This document shows positions 45,774 through 57,059 of a stretch of 64,000 nt of DNA, in pieces. Source of the DNA: Adiantum capillus-veneris (lineage: Eukaryota > Streptophyta > Polypodiopsida > Polypodiales > Pteridaceae). Below the pieces are notes generated by a model, which saw only the letters and a program-made list of their open reading frames with translations, made no database searches and was not told where the DNA came from. Position 1 is the stretch's first letter; the number at the start of each line of letters is the position of its first letter. Made by a program: the position numbers and the translations under genes. Location of the stretch: assembly GCA_014529385.2 (NCBI GenBank), contig CM043962.1:41840598-41904597 (forward strand), given 5' to 3'.

Positions 45774-46032
45774 TTTTAGTGTGTGAGAGTGTTCCATTGG
45801 TGTTAGGGTTAGTGTAAATTCCTTGCTTGTTTGTGGGTTGCTCTAACGATTCTCCTCTTTTGCGTCCTAGTTCGCTCTTAAACTAGATGGTGCCCCTTGT
45901 GTAGTTGGGATTTGGCTGTGGGTTTGTTGTTTTGGTTTGTGTTGTGTTGTGCCCCAGCCCCATTGAGCAACACGGGAGCCTTGAAGGGTGTCTAGAGGTT
46001 GCTCTTCTTGTTGCCCGCCCCGGACCGCCTCA
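43425..46032. mobile_element. Unclassified 2.6-kb TG...CA insertion
   Basis: Starts TGATAGCCGTTTTTTGG and ends CCCCGGACCGCCTCA. Flanked by CTAC (43421-43424 and 46033-46036). The left inverted-repeat arm has the site once (24203-24210), showing this is an insertion. No LTR pair, PBS or coding sequence was recognised. A TATAAATA lies at about 45230 and a TC run at 45739-45770. It could be a non-autonomous LTR derivative or a composite. Confidence 0.7.
45739..45770. repeat. (TC)n microsatellite
   Basis: About 16 units. Confidence 0.95.
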
Positions 46033-46145
46033 CTACACAGCCATCATCTCACAATGTGCACACTTCTACTTTCTCTACATGTGCACGTGCGAACGCGTGC
46101 ACACACTCTACATACACCTCTCTCAGCTGTCTCTCTCTCTTTTTT

Positions 46146-46194
<49 letters not shown>

Positions 46195-46430
46195 GCAAGT
46201 AATACGCACACAAATTGTTAGTGAGTAGGAAAGAAGGTGAGCTAGGGGGGGGGGGGAGATGAAGAGAAACATCATAGCATCTTTTATATAGATTTTCACA
46301 TTGTATTGTCTGGGAGCTCAAGAGCTAATGAGCACTTAAATCTTAATTTAACCATCTAGGGTTCACTAATTGAAATGCTCATATAAATTGGAGCTCTTCA
46401 GAGTCCAAATAACAATATACAACATATCAT
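46033..46430 (-). repeat. Right arm of large inverted repeat, outer part
   Basis: Reverse complement of about 23790-24206, with CT/CA microsatellites at 46129-46192 in place of the GT/GA run. Confidence 0.8.
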
Positions 46431-48103
46431 TGCAAAGATAGACATTGAAAATCTTACTACAAGGGATTTTTAAGACCACTTTTGCAACCCATATTTTCCA
46501 TCCAACCTTCAATATGGCATTGTAGCTCACAACTGTGTAGTGTGCAAAAGCACAACCACAAATTTGTAAGCAATAGCAAAGAAGCCCCAATTCTATCATG
46601 TTGAGCTCTGAACTTATGCCTCTTTTAAGTTTCTGTCATGATCTATCGTAAGAATCAAGTCAACTATATACAACTCAACGCTGAAATACTTTCTATTCTT
46701 CCACAACACATACGATTTGCCTCAAAATTTTATCCTGTAGTACAATGCTCTTGGTCCGTGCTTTAGGCCCTACAAAGGATTTTTCAACATTCAACCAAAT
46801 TACTCTCAAGCTTTGTGATGACTGAGATACATATACATCCTCTCTTGAAAAGCTCTTCACATCACTTGAACGCATTGGTCTTTCCTTTGTGATAGTCAAA
46901 GCAAATGCTCGGTAACTAGTGATCATGCAAGCTACTAGGATGAAGGCTTTGATAACAACAAAGCCTTTATTTTACTTAAAATTGTGATGCTAGCTTTGCT
47001 TTCTACTTCTCCAATGTATCATGCTTGCATTATGTAGCAAGGGAAATCCCAGCTAGTTCTTGCAAGCTAGTTCCCTCATACCTCAAAGCAAAGTAGGGGT
47101 TCCTCTAGTGCTTGTTAAGAGGAGGAATTTAGAAACAAAAGCAACCAGTATGTTTTCCCAAGTTATAGTGAAGATTCTAAGGCATATAGACTTTATGATC
47201 GAGAGACAATGACGATACTTACAAATGTAGTATTTGACAAAGGGACACATTCAGTGGAGAAGATAGGTTCATCCAATTTCTTATCAAACAAGGACATTAT
47301 CCAGGAGGAATCCTCTCACAAAGATAACTCTAACAAAAATAAAAATCCAGGAGGAATCCTCTCGCAAATAAAAATAAAAATAAAAATCCAGGAGGAATCC
47401 TCTCACAAAGATAACTCTAATACACCAACATATTTATTGCAGCAACACAAGTAAAGCCACTATTAAAGTGGACCAAAATCTCTTTGATGATTGCAATCCT
47501 TGTGTTGACATTCTTGAGATAGTAACAGATGGTTTGCACTAATCAAGAAGATTTGAAGATCCAAAAACAACCTCTAAGCACATCATCAACATGGCTCTAA
47601 TGGCTAAAATCATGGGCTCTGTAAAGGATCCAACATCTTTGGAGAAGGCCATGGCTAATGGCACCTCAAGGCTCTCAATTTCCAAATCATTTCCCCCATC
47701 ACATGCTCTAATCAAAGAGGATTATATAACGCTCAAATATGTATACATTGAACTTTTCAAGAGTGGTCATCCCAAGATCGGCATCAAGTACCAGGTTGAC
47801 AGAAGAACAAGCCTTATCTTGAGGAAAGTTTCCATGCAAGTCCATAGAAAAGAATGCTAACGAACTCAACTTAGATTGGATAATTGGAGAAAAGCTCGCT
47901 CACAATCTCAACCTAGATCGGATAATGAATGCAAAATTGATCATAGATACTTGGAGAAAAGCTCATCTTTTATCAGTTTAATTGATTGACATGTCGAAAC
48001 AAAAAAATCAAGTTGGGACATAAAGGCCGGCTACAAAAAGAGGATCTACAAAACGTGCAATATCCTCGATACTAGAAAGCCTCTTAGAAAAAAGTAAGTG
48101 CTA
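46431..48103. other. Stretch without a recognised gene
   Basis: Contains small frames of 77 (46693-46926, minus), 81 (47209-47454, plus) and 89 residues (47591-47860, plus), none matching a family I know. At 47300-47410 the unit ATCCAGGAGGAATCCTCTC is repeated three times with AT-rich spacers. Confidence 0.5.
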
Positions 48104-48108
48104 CATGC

Positions 48109-48138
48109 TGAAGGTGCCACGGGAAGCGCGTGCGAGAG

Positions 48139-48205
<67 letters not shown>

Positions 48206-48348
48206 GCTTTGGATGGAGCGCACAACAACATTATCCTGTTGTTGCAGCTCCTTATTCTGTTGTATTAAAAAATAAGTGTATATTGGTTAAGCTAGTAGAT
48301 GGGTTAGTAGTAAGTGGGATGTCCGGCAAGTTGGCCCGAATCCCAACA
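48109..48348 (-). repeat. Solo LTR (240 bp)
   Basis: Minus strand TGTTGGGATTCGGGCC to GGCACCTTCA, flanked by CATGC (48104-48108 and 48349-48353). No internal region: a product of LTR-LTR recombination. Termini match the copia C/E type. Contains a GA run 48148-48203. Confidence 0.88.
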
Positions 48349-48353
48349 CATGC

Positions 48354-49120
48354 TTCTTGAACATAGACACTTGCAAGAAGTAGTCAAGCAATGTTGTGAT
48401 AACAACCTTCCATAGGGAAATGGAATCTACAATGGAAGATAGGGACCAAAATATGATCACCTCTAACCTTTTGGTAAGAGGTGATTGAGGGCTTTGTGTC
48501 TCACAAAGTTTTTGTCTCACTCTGTGGCATAGGTTTTCAAGATCAAGTTCACGTTTTTTGTCTTTAACTTTGGTTTTCAATACTTAATTGAGTAAACAAA
48601 TCGTGCAAAACAACTACACTGGTCTTGATGGGGCTCTTTGATGGTGGCCAAATTCTTAGATAGTTGTTGAATAGAGTCCATAAAGAATGCCATGGGTCAA
48701 GCTATGTATAAAAAACACTATTAGGCTAAATCCATCAATCAAAGTATGTGACTTAGTGTAAGAAACCATTTGAAAGATGTTACAAGATAACAAGAAAATC
48801 TTGTTGGCTAGTGTAATCTATAGTACTAACAATTTTAGTCGCATACATACATATCCCCAAGTTCAAACATCATTCAATGACTTGCTTCTCAATGCTTAAA
48901 TTATTCTTCAATCAAAGAACGTGTCTTCTAACGTTGATTGTTCTCAAACCTTGTGAATTAGTCTTGCCAAAGAACTTTTTTTCTAACCAAAGAAATTAAG
49001 GGCACCATCAAAACTCTTTTGGTTTTTAAATTTGATGGCATTACTTTGCTTCTAAGGTTCGAGAGGAGAGTGGGCAGGGAGACTCGTGCGATAGGGAACA
49101 ACTTGGGGTAGAGAGTCTAG
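48354..49120. other. Non-coding stretch
   Basis: No gene or repeat recognised. Confidence 0.5.
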
Positions 49121-50276
49121 GCTGAGCATCTCCACTTCCTCCTTCCGGTGAGGCATGGTACGTATTCTTTTTGGAAGCGTGGGTGATGAGGCCACCCCTC
49201 TCTTCATAAGGAAACCATTCATCCATGTCAAGCTGGTGCAAATCTTAATGTCATGACAATGTTGTTAGGTGGGTCGCAGCTTCTGTGGCGGTGCTGGTAA
49301 TTGCCATGTGGCAGATGGGCTTGTTGTGGACTTCACTTCCATCCTTGCCATGGTTTGCAACACCTCCATGATGCAAGGCATGTCAGATGTTGAAGAAGGG
49401 CTCCATAGGTGTTTGTGAACTCATGTTGCTCATGGTGTGGCTTCCCTTCTTGCCTAGTATTGTGGTGTTGACGGTTTGGATTGGGTGTTGAAGGTAGGGT
49501 AAGGCTCCCTTCAAAGTGAGTGATGGGAAGGCATTTTTTCTCAGGTCAGTGCATGCCTTGTGGTAGGAGGTGTGGTCCTAGTGGCAATGGCAACCCGATT
49601 GAAGGTATTGTCCTTTTGATTGTGTTGCTTTTATGTATTGTACTTATGAATGGGTAGACCCCCCTGTAAAGGCCTTGTTGTTGTGTGGTTGTAAGGATGG
49701 GTAGGCCCTTTGAAAAGGCCGTGTTACTATGTGGTGGGTATGTAGTGGTCTTCAGGGCACTGGGGTTCCTTGAGTTGCAACTTTTTGTTTTATGGTAATA
49801 TAGTTTAGCTTGCTTTATGTTAGCATTGCATAAAGAAAAAACTCTTCCAATTTTTAGGTCAAAATTTGAAGCATTTGCCAGTATTTACACCAAAACTTGT
49901 TATTTTTTATAGTTTTCTTCAAGGCAAGCTCGGAATCTAGCCAAGATTTTGCAATTTAGCTAGTCAAGCGCTCAACTCTGGTAGCCAATCGTAAAGAAAT
50001 AGATGTGTGATGGAGGTTTTGGGAATGTATAGCCCTAACTTTCATGCCACCACTAGGTGCCTTGCATGCATAAGACGCATATGAACATCAATCACTCACA
50101 TGTGTAGAGGGTCACAAACATATACATACCGATTTTCGTGCCCGGGTGCACACACACTTGTATATGGACACACATGACAATAGTTAGACTATGTGGTGGA
50201 CCAATTAACCTTGGTTCCTCTTAAACATGATAAGTCCATAACACGTCATGCCATAAAGGCTCATCCTCTCATATAC

Positions 50277-50757
50277 AAAAGTCCATTATTAGAAAACATC
50301 AAGATAGGTTCCCTAGGTTCGAACGTTGTATAGTGGACAATCCTCAGGACTAAGTGACACGGATCATTTAAGAGGGGGGGATGAGGGGATCAATGGACGG
50401 GAACTCCACGCGCGATCGTCGAGGTGTTCTGGGCTATAGATGGTTTATTAAAACTAAACCCGATCAAGGGCCTCGTCCGGGTTTAGTTCTAGGCCGTCTA
50501 GGTTTATCATTTATATCATTGTGTAAAACGGATTTGGTTTCAAATGTGTGCGGGCGGGCGTAGTGTAGCGCTAGCCCATGCTTCAAAAAGCATTGAGGGG
50601 CGATGTCCTGGGTTCAAACCCTCGCCCCCCAACAACGCCGCCATTTTTTGGGTGGACTTGCCTGCCTCGAGATCTCCGCCATCATCCTTCACCGTCGATC
50701 CCTTTACCCATCCCCACGTCCCATCTTGTGTCACCTAGTGTCGTGGGTGGACCATGG
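50277..50757 (+). mobile_element. Insertion in the repeat with a tRNA-like SINE candidate
   Basis: Absent from the left copy. The right half has a box A-like TAGTGTAGCGCT (50561-50572) and a box B GGTTCAAACCC (50611-50621) about 40 bp apart, the internal RNA polymerase III promoter layout of tRNA-derived SINEs. The left half contains a perfect 11-bp stem (50452-50462 with 50478-50488). Exact ends and target duplication are unclear. Confidence 0.55.
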
Positions 50758-51320
50758 TCCTTCAATTTTATTAAGGATAAAGAATGACTATTATTATTAG
50801 TGATTTGATGAATGAATGTATGAGCAATACTTTTCATGGATAAGGACGGCTCCCAACAAACTTGATGCCCATGAAAGCTCTTTCACACATACTATTTGCA
50901 ACCTAATACATCACATGCGTTCAATGAGTGCTTTCAAAGTCTTTTGTTTGTAAAATTCTCCAACTAGGTGTGGCAAAATGTCTCTGTTTAGAGATGGCGA
51001 AAATTAAACCTCTGAATCTAACAAAATCTGCATCATCTTTTGCAAGTATTAACATAGTAGAAAGCTTGTGCCAAGGACAATCTGCCACAAAAAATCTCTC
51101 ACAAATGGTGCTATAGAGAGCGAATGTGACATTGATCTATGCGCTCCTATGTAAGACAAGAAGGTACCATTGGCAGACTTGTCAAGGGGGAGTTTAGCGA
51201 AATGGACACTAGCAAGGATCGGACTGCTTTTTTTTGACGACTAAAAAGCGAACGTGTCAGCTGAACTAACCATTAAACCCATGCTCACTATGTTAGATCT
51301 GGCACAAACCTTGTTTCATT

Positions 51321-51345
51321 GGGGGGGGGGGGGGGGGGGGGGGGG
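51321..51345 (+). repeat. Poly-G tract, 25 bases
   Basis: Same place as the G30 run at 37481-37510. Confidence 0.97.
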
Positions 51346-51421
51346 CAATTGGTCTCTAAAGACGGGCCTATTGTTTTAATGGCACCTTTACTCTATTCAA
51401 AGTATTTTGACTAGGTCGAAG

Positions 51422-51570
51422 GTTCTCGGGAGGGGAATTGGTCCGGATAGATGCTCTGACATGCTCGCAATGTAGAACGGTTAGTGAAGACCTCCCTCAC
51501 CTCTTCAAGGAGTGCTCGACGATCTGTGGCCTTGCAAGGAAGATTTGCAAATGGGTACAAAAGACCTAGA
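51422..51570 (+). pseudogene. LINE zf-RVT zinc-finger remnant, right copy
   Basis: Plus strand reads CSQCRTVSEDLPHLFKECST in one frame: C-X2-C then H-X4-C, followed by KWVQKT and a stop. Better kept than the left copy apart from a 10-bp insertion before the first Cys. Confidence 0.65.
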
Positions 51571-52603
51571 AAGTAGCATTCTTCAAGAATAATCTGTTCT
51601 TGGGAGGGAAGGTGTTCAAGAGCCAAGCACTGCTCATCTCATCTCAAAACAAATCGTGAGATTTTGTTACTTCAAACATATTTGGAAGGCCAGGAACTGT
51701 CGGATCTTCAAGAACTCCATGGAAATAGCTAAGTTCACGGAGATAATATAAGAAAGCAGGGGGACAATTATCACCATTGGAAACAAAGGATCATTAAGGA
51801 GTGGGACAAGACCATGGGTGCCACAATGACGGACTTGCATGGGTAAAAGTGTGGGCTCATCCATTGTCATGGGGTGGCTCCCCTGTCAGCTGATGTATCT
51901 ATGATCCTTTGAAGATATCATGGCTCGTCATTCAGGAGCATGGCATGAATTTGTAATCTTTTGGTTTTGTCAATTTAGGCTACTCACCATTGTGATTTTT
52001 GAAAAAAAAAAGAAGGTATTTTGGCTCTCTAAAACCAGCCCTAGTGAAGAAGGAAGTTAGGCATTCATTTTATCCGAAGTCTTTAATATTTTAATTTGTA
52101 AAAGCGGTGGTGACCCTACTCCAACCAAGAGCAACACTATTGACCACAGATGGTTGGGGAAGTGGATGAGCCGCATGGGTCTTCCACTTAGACTTGCTTG
52201 GGTGCTTTGGTCGCGTGGATCTGGTGCTCGTCTCAAGTTGTAATGGATCAATCTCGTCGATGGACAAGATTGTCTTGGTTGGGGTTTGGGCGCCGAAGGA
52301 GGAATGGTATGATAGTGGTAGCATCGTACCGGTTCATGGTAGCCTTTGACACTCGTATCCTGCTTTTCGAAGGTGTATGGCTCAATCACCTTAATAGCAT
52401 GGCTTCTGAGGATCACCATGTTTGGATGGTTTATGAAGGTATTCATATTCTATTGCTATTGGTATATCTTGTTATGCTATTTGTTGATCAATCATGTGCA
52501 TCTAAGGTGGGGGGTGATATACCCCTTGAGGGGGTGCATCACATGGCTTGCTTCTATTCAAGTCGTACAAAATTTAAGGTGGATTGTTATGGTGAATTGA
52601 AAT

Positions 52604-53787
52604 CAACAAGAAAGAAAAAGAACCTCCTATGGGCTCATTTCATTAAATTGTTTTAGAATGCCAACTGACCCTTCACCTTGTTTCAATAATTTTATTTTTC
52701 AAATGTTGTACATTAAGACCTTTTTGTAAAAAGGTTTTTATAAGTATCAAAGTTTAGAATATCTTTTTATTAAATATTTCCAAATATTCTTCTGTCGAAC
52801 TTGCCATGTGATGTCTGTTTCGTCCCCTCAACCATCTATTTTTCTCCTCATAGTCAAGGAAGTATAGTTGGACGAAGGTCGCAACATATAGAGACAAACG
52901 ACTTGAGACTTCTCACTTGCCATGACCAAAGTAAGAAGAGGCATCATCAAGAAAAGAAATTCAGTATTGAAACCTTAACTACAAATAGAGATACCATAGG
53001 TTACTTGCCAGTTTGTGTGTTGTGATGTATGACAAAGCTATAAATGCAATCCTGAAAATATTGAAGCTTGCAACATACAGGGACAAACGACTCACAAATT
53101 CTCACTACCATTGCCAAAATAAGAAATGATTTCACTCTTCAAACCTTAAGTACAAGGGCCAAGAAACAAAGAGAGCTCTTAGGTTGCTTGCCAATTTGTG
53201 CATTGTGATGAATGTTGAAGCTACCATGAGGCCGTGTTTGAACCAACTCACCCACAACTCACCATTTGTAGCAGTGACTTTTAGTCCCTTTGGGATAAAC
53301 TTTCCATATACGAGAAATATATTCCTTACTACCCAATCTACCGCCGGTACTAGGAAAACTGTGAAGCAAGTAGTGTTACAGAGGGGGATGATGGGATCAA
53401 AACCTTCATACCCAGAATTTCAATCAATACCATCTATCAATAGTTGTCTATGTCCATTCAAAATGAAAAGGAATATGCATGCTCCTAGGTTGAACATTGT
53501 ACCTAGTATCATTTTATGAGAAGTGTAGAGACACGAATGGACATCACCAGTAGAAAAAGAAACTCTCAACTCAAAATAGTATCAAAACAAAGAGGATTCT
53601 CCTAAAAGAGATGGAGACATAAAACCAGAAGCAAAACAATAGTAAGGCAAAAAAATGCACCAAAATCGGTACAAAACTTCACATAAGAATCTAAGAGTAT
53701 GAAGAATACAATACATCCACTCATCGTTGTGAGTTTGAGAGAATACAATACATCCACTCACCTTTCTGAGTTTTGGAAAAAAAAAAA
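52604..53787. repeat. Non-coding stretch with a diverged tandem duplication
   Basis: Blocks at about 52878-53030 and 53069-53215 share CAACATA..GAGACAAACGACT, CTTGCCA.TTTGTG and GTGATG. A 111-residue frame (53184-53519, plus) has no recognised match. Confidence 0.55.
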
Positions 53788-54202
53788 GGGAAAATTACCA
53801 AAATACCCCTCTAATTTGTGGAAATTCCCAAAATACCCCTCAAATTTCAAAAATTCCCAAGATACCCTTGTATCTATTTTAGCTGGATTGTTTGCGATTT
53901 CCTAATCTTTATTCTGTTTTTTAGAGCTTAGCATGTAATTTGTCACAAATTACCTCCCAAAAAAAGACAATTATGTCTAAAAATAATGAAGCAATTCATC
54001 TCCAAAGCCTACATAACCAGCTCAAATTCTAGTTTTAGTATCTTGTATTCATAGACAATCACTCTTCTTATGAAAAACTACAATTTTTTTAATTTTTTGA
54101 TGAATTTACTCTCACAACCAGGGGTATTTTGGGAATTTTGGAAAATTTGAAGGGTATTTTTGGAATTTCCACAAATTAGAGGGGTATTTTGGTAATTTTC
54201 CC
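53788..54202. mobile_element. MITE-like element, copy 2
   Basis: 415 bp, GGGAAAATTACC to GGTAATTTTCCC, with the same inverted CCAAAATACCCCT-type ends and interior as 4070-4564. Sits in an A-rich target, so the duplication is not readable. Confidence 0.85.
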
Positions 54203-54548
54203 AAAAAAATATTATGAAGAATAGAGGTTGCCGGGGTTTGCAAAAAACATTTGTCCTACCTGAAGAGCATTTGCCGTCTTTCTTCAAGGCAAGCTCCGAA
54301 TCTAGTTGGGACTTTGCAATTTCAATCGAATTAAATGCTTGTTCTTTCTGAATACTTCATAGCTTTTGACTTCTCATTTGAATGCCAACTAAAATAAAAA
54401 CAAAGAAATGATGTAGGGCTCTACATGAAGATCAATATGATCTCACTTGTTGCTTTTGTTGGTGTGTGCATGTGTGCGTTTGTGTGTGTGTGCAAACTCT
54501 ATCTTTTTGCAAAAGCAAGCACATAACCTTGCTAGAGGCACAAAAGAC
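54203..54548. other. Non-coding stretch
   Basis: Short GT run near 54475; nothing else recognised. Confidence 0.5.
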
Positions 54549-55301
54549 TTAAGCTAGAAATGCAATCATCACACGAGGCCACTTAGGATTAAAATGATGC
54601 TTAAAAGAGAACATGATTTGAAAGAGAGAGAGAGAGAGAGAGAGAGAGATGTGAAACCATATCTCAATGATATTTTCTTCCTTATAACACCTTCCTTGGT
54701 TGACCATCGGGTTGAAGGTAGATGGGATAGTCACGAACTCTTCAGAATTGGCAAGGGCGTGAATTTTTTTGGCACATAATGCTATATCATGAGTGACAGG
54801 GTCATGGACACAAAGAACTCCCTGAGCTTTTGGCTTTGCAATCGCCACCCCTATAGCCCACTGCCAAGGTTTACTGGCAGAAAGCTTATTTCTCCACAGA
54901 AACTCTTTGATTGGTGACAAGAAGGAGTTCCAATTTTTTCGGGATAATTGTAGGAATGGTGACGTGAAGGTTATAAATGGGATGAAGAAGGTGTTAATTA
55001 TTGTGGCTCTACAATGGAAGGGGATCAAGATGAACTGCCAACATTACATTTTATTTTTCATTTTTTCTTGAACCCAGTCAAAGATAGTTTTGTGAGTAAT
55101 CCCTTTCCCAATAGGCATACCCAAGTGACAAAAGATGTTACGATTGGACAATCTCTAGGGCTTGTCTTTCAGTATTTCCCTCCGCTTGGAGGAAGAGAAG
55201 CGAATCATCAACAAACATCTTGATAAGCAATTGCCATTTTGGGTTTGAAGCCCTTTAATCTCATCTTTCACATTCGCTTGTTCTATCATAGCAATAAGCG
55301 G
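54549..55301 (-). pseudogene. LINE (non-LTR) reverse transcriptase fragment
   Basis: Minus strand reads LIKMFVDDSLLFLQAEGNTE, whose FVDD (Asp codons at 55204-55209) is the catalytic box of LINE RT, then after frame changes GMPIGKGITHKTIFDWVQEK, IPFHCRATIINTFFIPFITF, IKEFLWRN and IAKPKAQGVLCVHDPVTHDI (54600-55030), matching the thumb region after RT. A GA run (54618-54648) interrupts the end. Truncated on the 5' side at 55302 by the copia 4 LTR. Confidence 0.8.
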
Positions 55302-55528
55302 TGTTAGAATTAGGGTTGCACAAAAATAACATAGCTTGGAGAAGACAAAGGAAGCTCAAGGCACACAATAGAGAGTGTATTACTTAGTGTACAATGGAAA
55401 GATAGATAGCCCTAGAGTGATGGGCGTATATACAATGCACGGGGGGAAAAACTTCCTAGTGAGGGAAAAAATGCCCCAGTGGTCTTGAGTGTCTTCACAC
55501 ACATCACTACCATATGTATACGGTAACA
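55302..55528 (-). repeat. 3' LTR of copia 4 (227 bp)
   Basis: TGTTACCGTATACATATGG (minus) to TAATTCTAACA. PPT CTGGGGGGAATT lies at 55529-55540. Confidence 0.9.
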
Positions 55529-55540
55529 AATTCCCCCCAG

Positions 55541-57050
55541 GGAGTGATGCGGTGAACAAGAGCTAGCACATAGAGTATAGGGAAGTGCCATGCTCTGAGG
55601 ACATGATCAGTCCACAAAGGGTAGTAAGCCCAAAGCTTTGCAAAAAGCTTTGAACTTCTCAGAAGACAATGCCTTTGTGAAAATGTTTGTGAGGTTGTCC
55701 TGTGTTGGTACATAAGCCAAGTTGATCTCTCCTGCTGAGGGCCTCTCCCTGACATAGTGGTAATGCACCTCAATGTGATTTTTGCGATCATGAAAAATGG
55801 GTTCCTCACAACTGCCAATGTGCTTTGGCTGTCACTATAGATAGTGTTGGCAGTGTCTTGTGCAACATCGATATCAACCATAAGGCATCTGAGCCATACA
55901 CACTCAACCGTAGCTGTGAAGACTATCGAATACTCAGCCTCACAACTAGAATTGGACACATTAGGTTGCTTCTTGCTCAACCATGAGATACATGAACTGT
56001 CGAGCATGAAGCAAAAGCCACTTGTGGACACTCGCATGTCAAAACAACCAGCCCAATCCGAGTCTAAAAAAGCATGTAAGTCTGGTGGCAATGATCCCCC
56101 ATTTGGGATAAAACAAGCCAAGATGTAAAGTGTCACTCAAGTAGCAAAAAATACTCGTGACAACCTGCCAATGTTTAGACCGTGGGCTATGCATGAATTT
56201 GCTTAGCTGTGAGACTGCAAACTGAATATGCGGCCTCGTGTTGCATACATAAATAAGGCAGCCAAAAACATTTTGGTGAAAAGTGACATCGATAGGATTA
56301 CCGGCATCATGAAGGCTCAATTTCAAACCTGTTTCCATGGGTATGATAATAGGTTTGCAATCCTCAAGTCCAAACTTACATAGCAATGTGTCTATGTAAC
56401 TTGTCTCACACAAGGCAATACCACCATCACATTGCTTAAACTGTATGCCCAAGAAATGATGCAACTGCACCAAATATCTCATCTTGAAAGTAGCATTCAA
56501 ATCAGCCTTAAATTCAACAATATGTTTCTCATTTGGTCCAATGATCAACAAATCATCCACATAGAGAACAACAACGAGAAGTACACCACCCTCACACTTT
56601 ACATACAATGTGCTTTTTGTTGAACTGTTACAAAAGCTTTGTTTGACCAAATGAGTGTTAGCCTTCTCATACCAAGCACAAGAATATTTCTTCAACCCAT
56701 ACAAAGCTTTATTACATTTGCACACTTTATCCTCTTGTCCTTTCTTGATAAAACGGCAAGGCTACATTCCATAAACTTCCTCAAATATGTCACCATTCAA
56801 GAAAGTGGTAACAATGTTTGATTGATGTACATCCCAACCAAAATGAGTTGCCAATGCACATAAACAATGCACAATAGTCATAGGACAAGTGGGAGCAAAA
56901 CTTTCTTCATAATCTATGCCTTTTTGCTGTGCATAACCCTTTGCAACAAGTCGAGCCTTATAGCGATCAATCTCACCATTCGGCTTGCGTTTCAACTTGT
57001 AAACCCACTTCGTAGCAATGTCCTTTTTGGCAGGAGGAAAATCACATAAA
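55541..57050 (-). pseudogene. pol: Copia 4 reverse transcriptase and RNase H
   Basis: RT in pieces: GEIDRYKARLVAKGYAQQKG, DYEESFAPTCPM and DVHQSNIVTTFLNGDI (56762-56995), ALYGLKKYSCAWYEK, catalytic VVLYVDDLLIIG and LVQLHHFLGIQFK (56400-56725), RPHIQFAVSQLSKFMHSPR, then RNase H with FLDSDWAGCFD, SKKQPNVSNSSCEAEYSIVF and IYSDSQSTLAVVRNPFF (55640-56136). The YVDD and RNase H acidic residues remain; frameshifts near 56760, 56040 and 55800 break it. Confidence 0.88.
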
Positions 57051-57059
57051 GTCCATGTG

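Larger units (their letters stand above)
49121..52603. repeat. 3-kb direct repeat, right copy
   Basis: Colinear with 35804-38760. Differs by a 480-bp insertion (50277-50757) and about 190 bp kept near 50860-51050 that the left copy lacks; the left has about 115 bp (36610-36720) absent here. Confidence 0.88.

Noticed and set aside
47209-47860. Two small plus-strand frames as a gene
   Set aside because: The first is largely a threefold tandem repeat; the second (89 aa) matches no family I recognise.
50540-50640. Functional tRNA gene
   Set aside because: Box A and box B are present but no cloverleaf acceptor stem was seen; the SINE reading fits the insertion better.
53184-53519. 111-residue plus-strand frame
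   Set aside because: It overlaps a diverged tandem duplication, has no recognised domain and has no partner exon.
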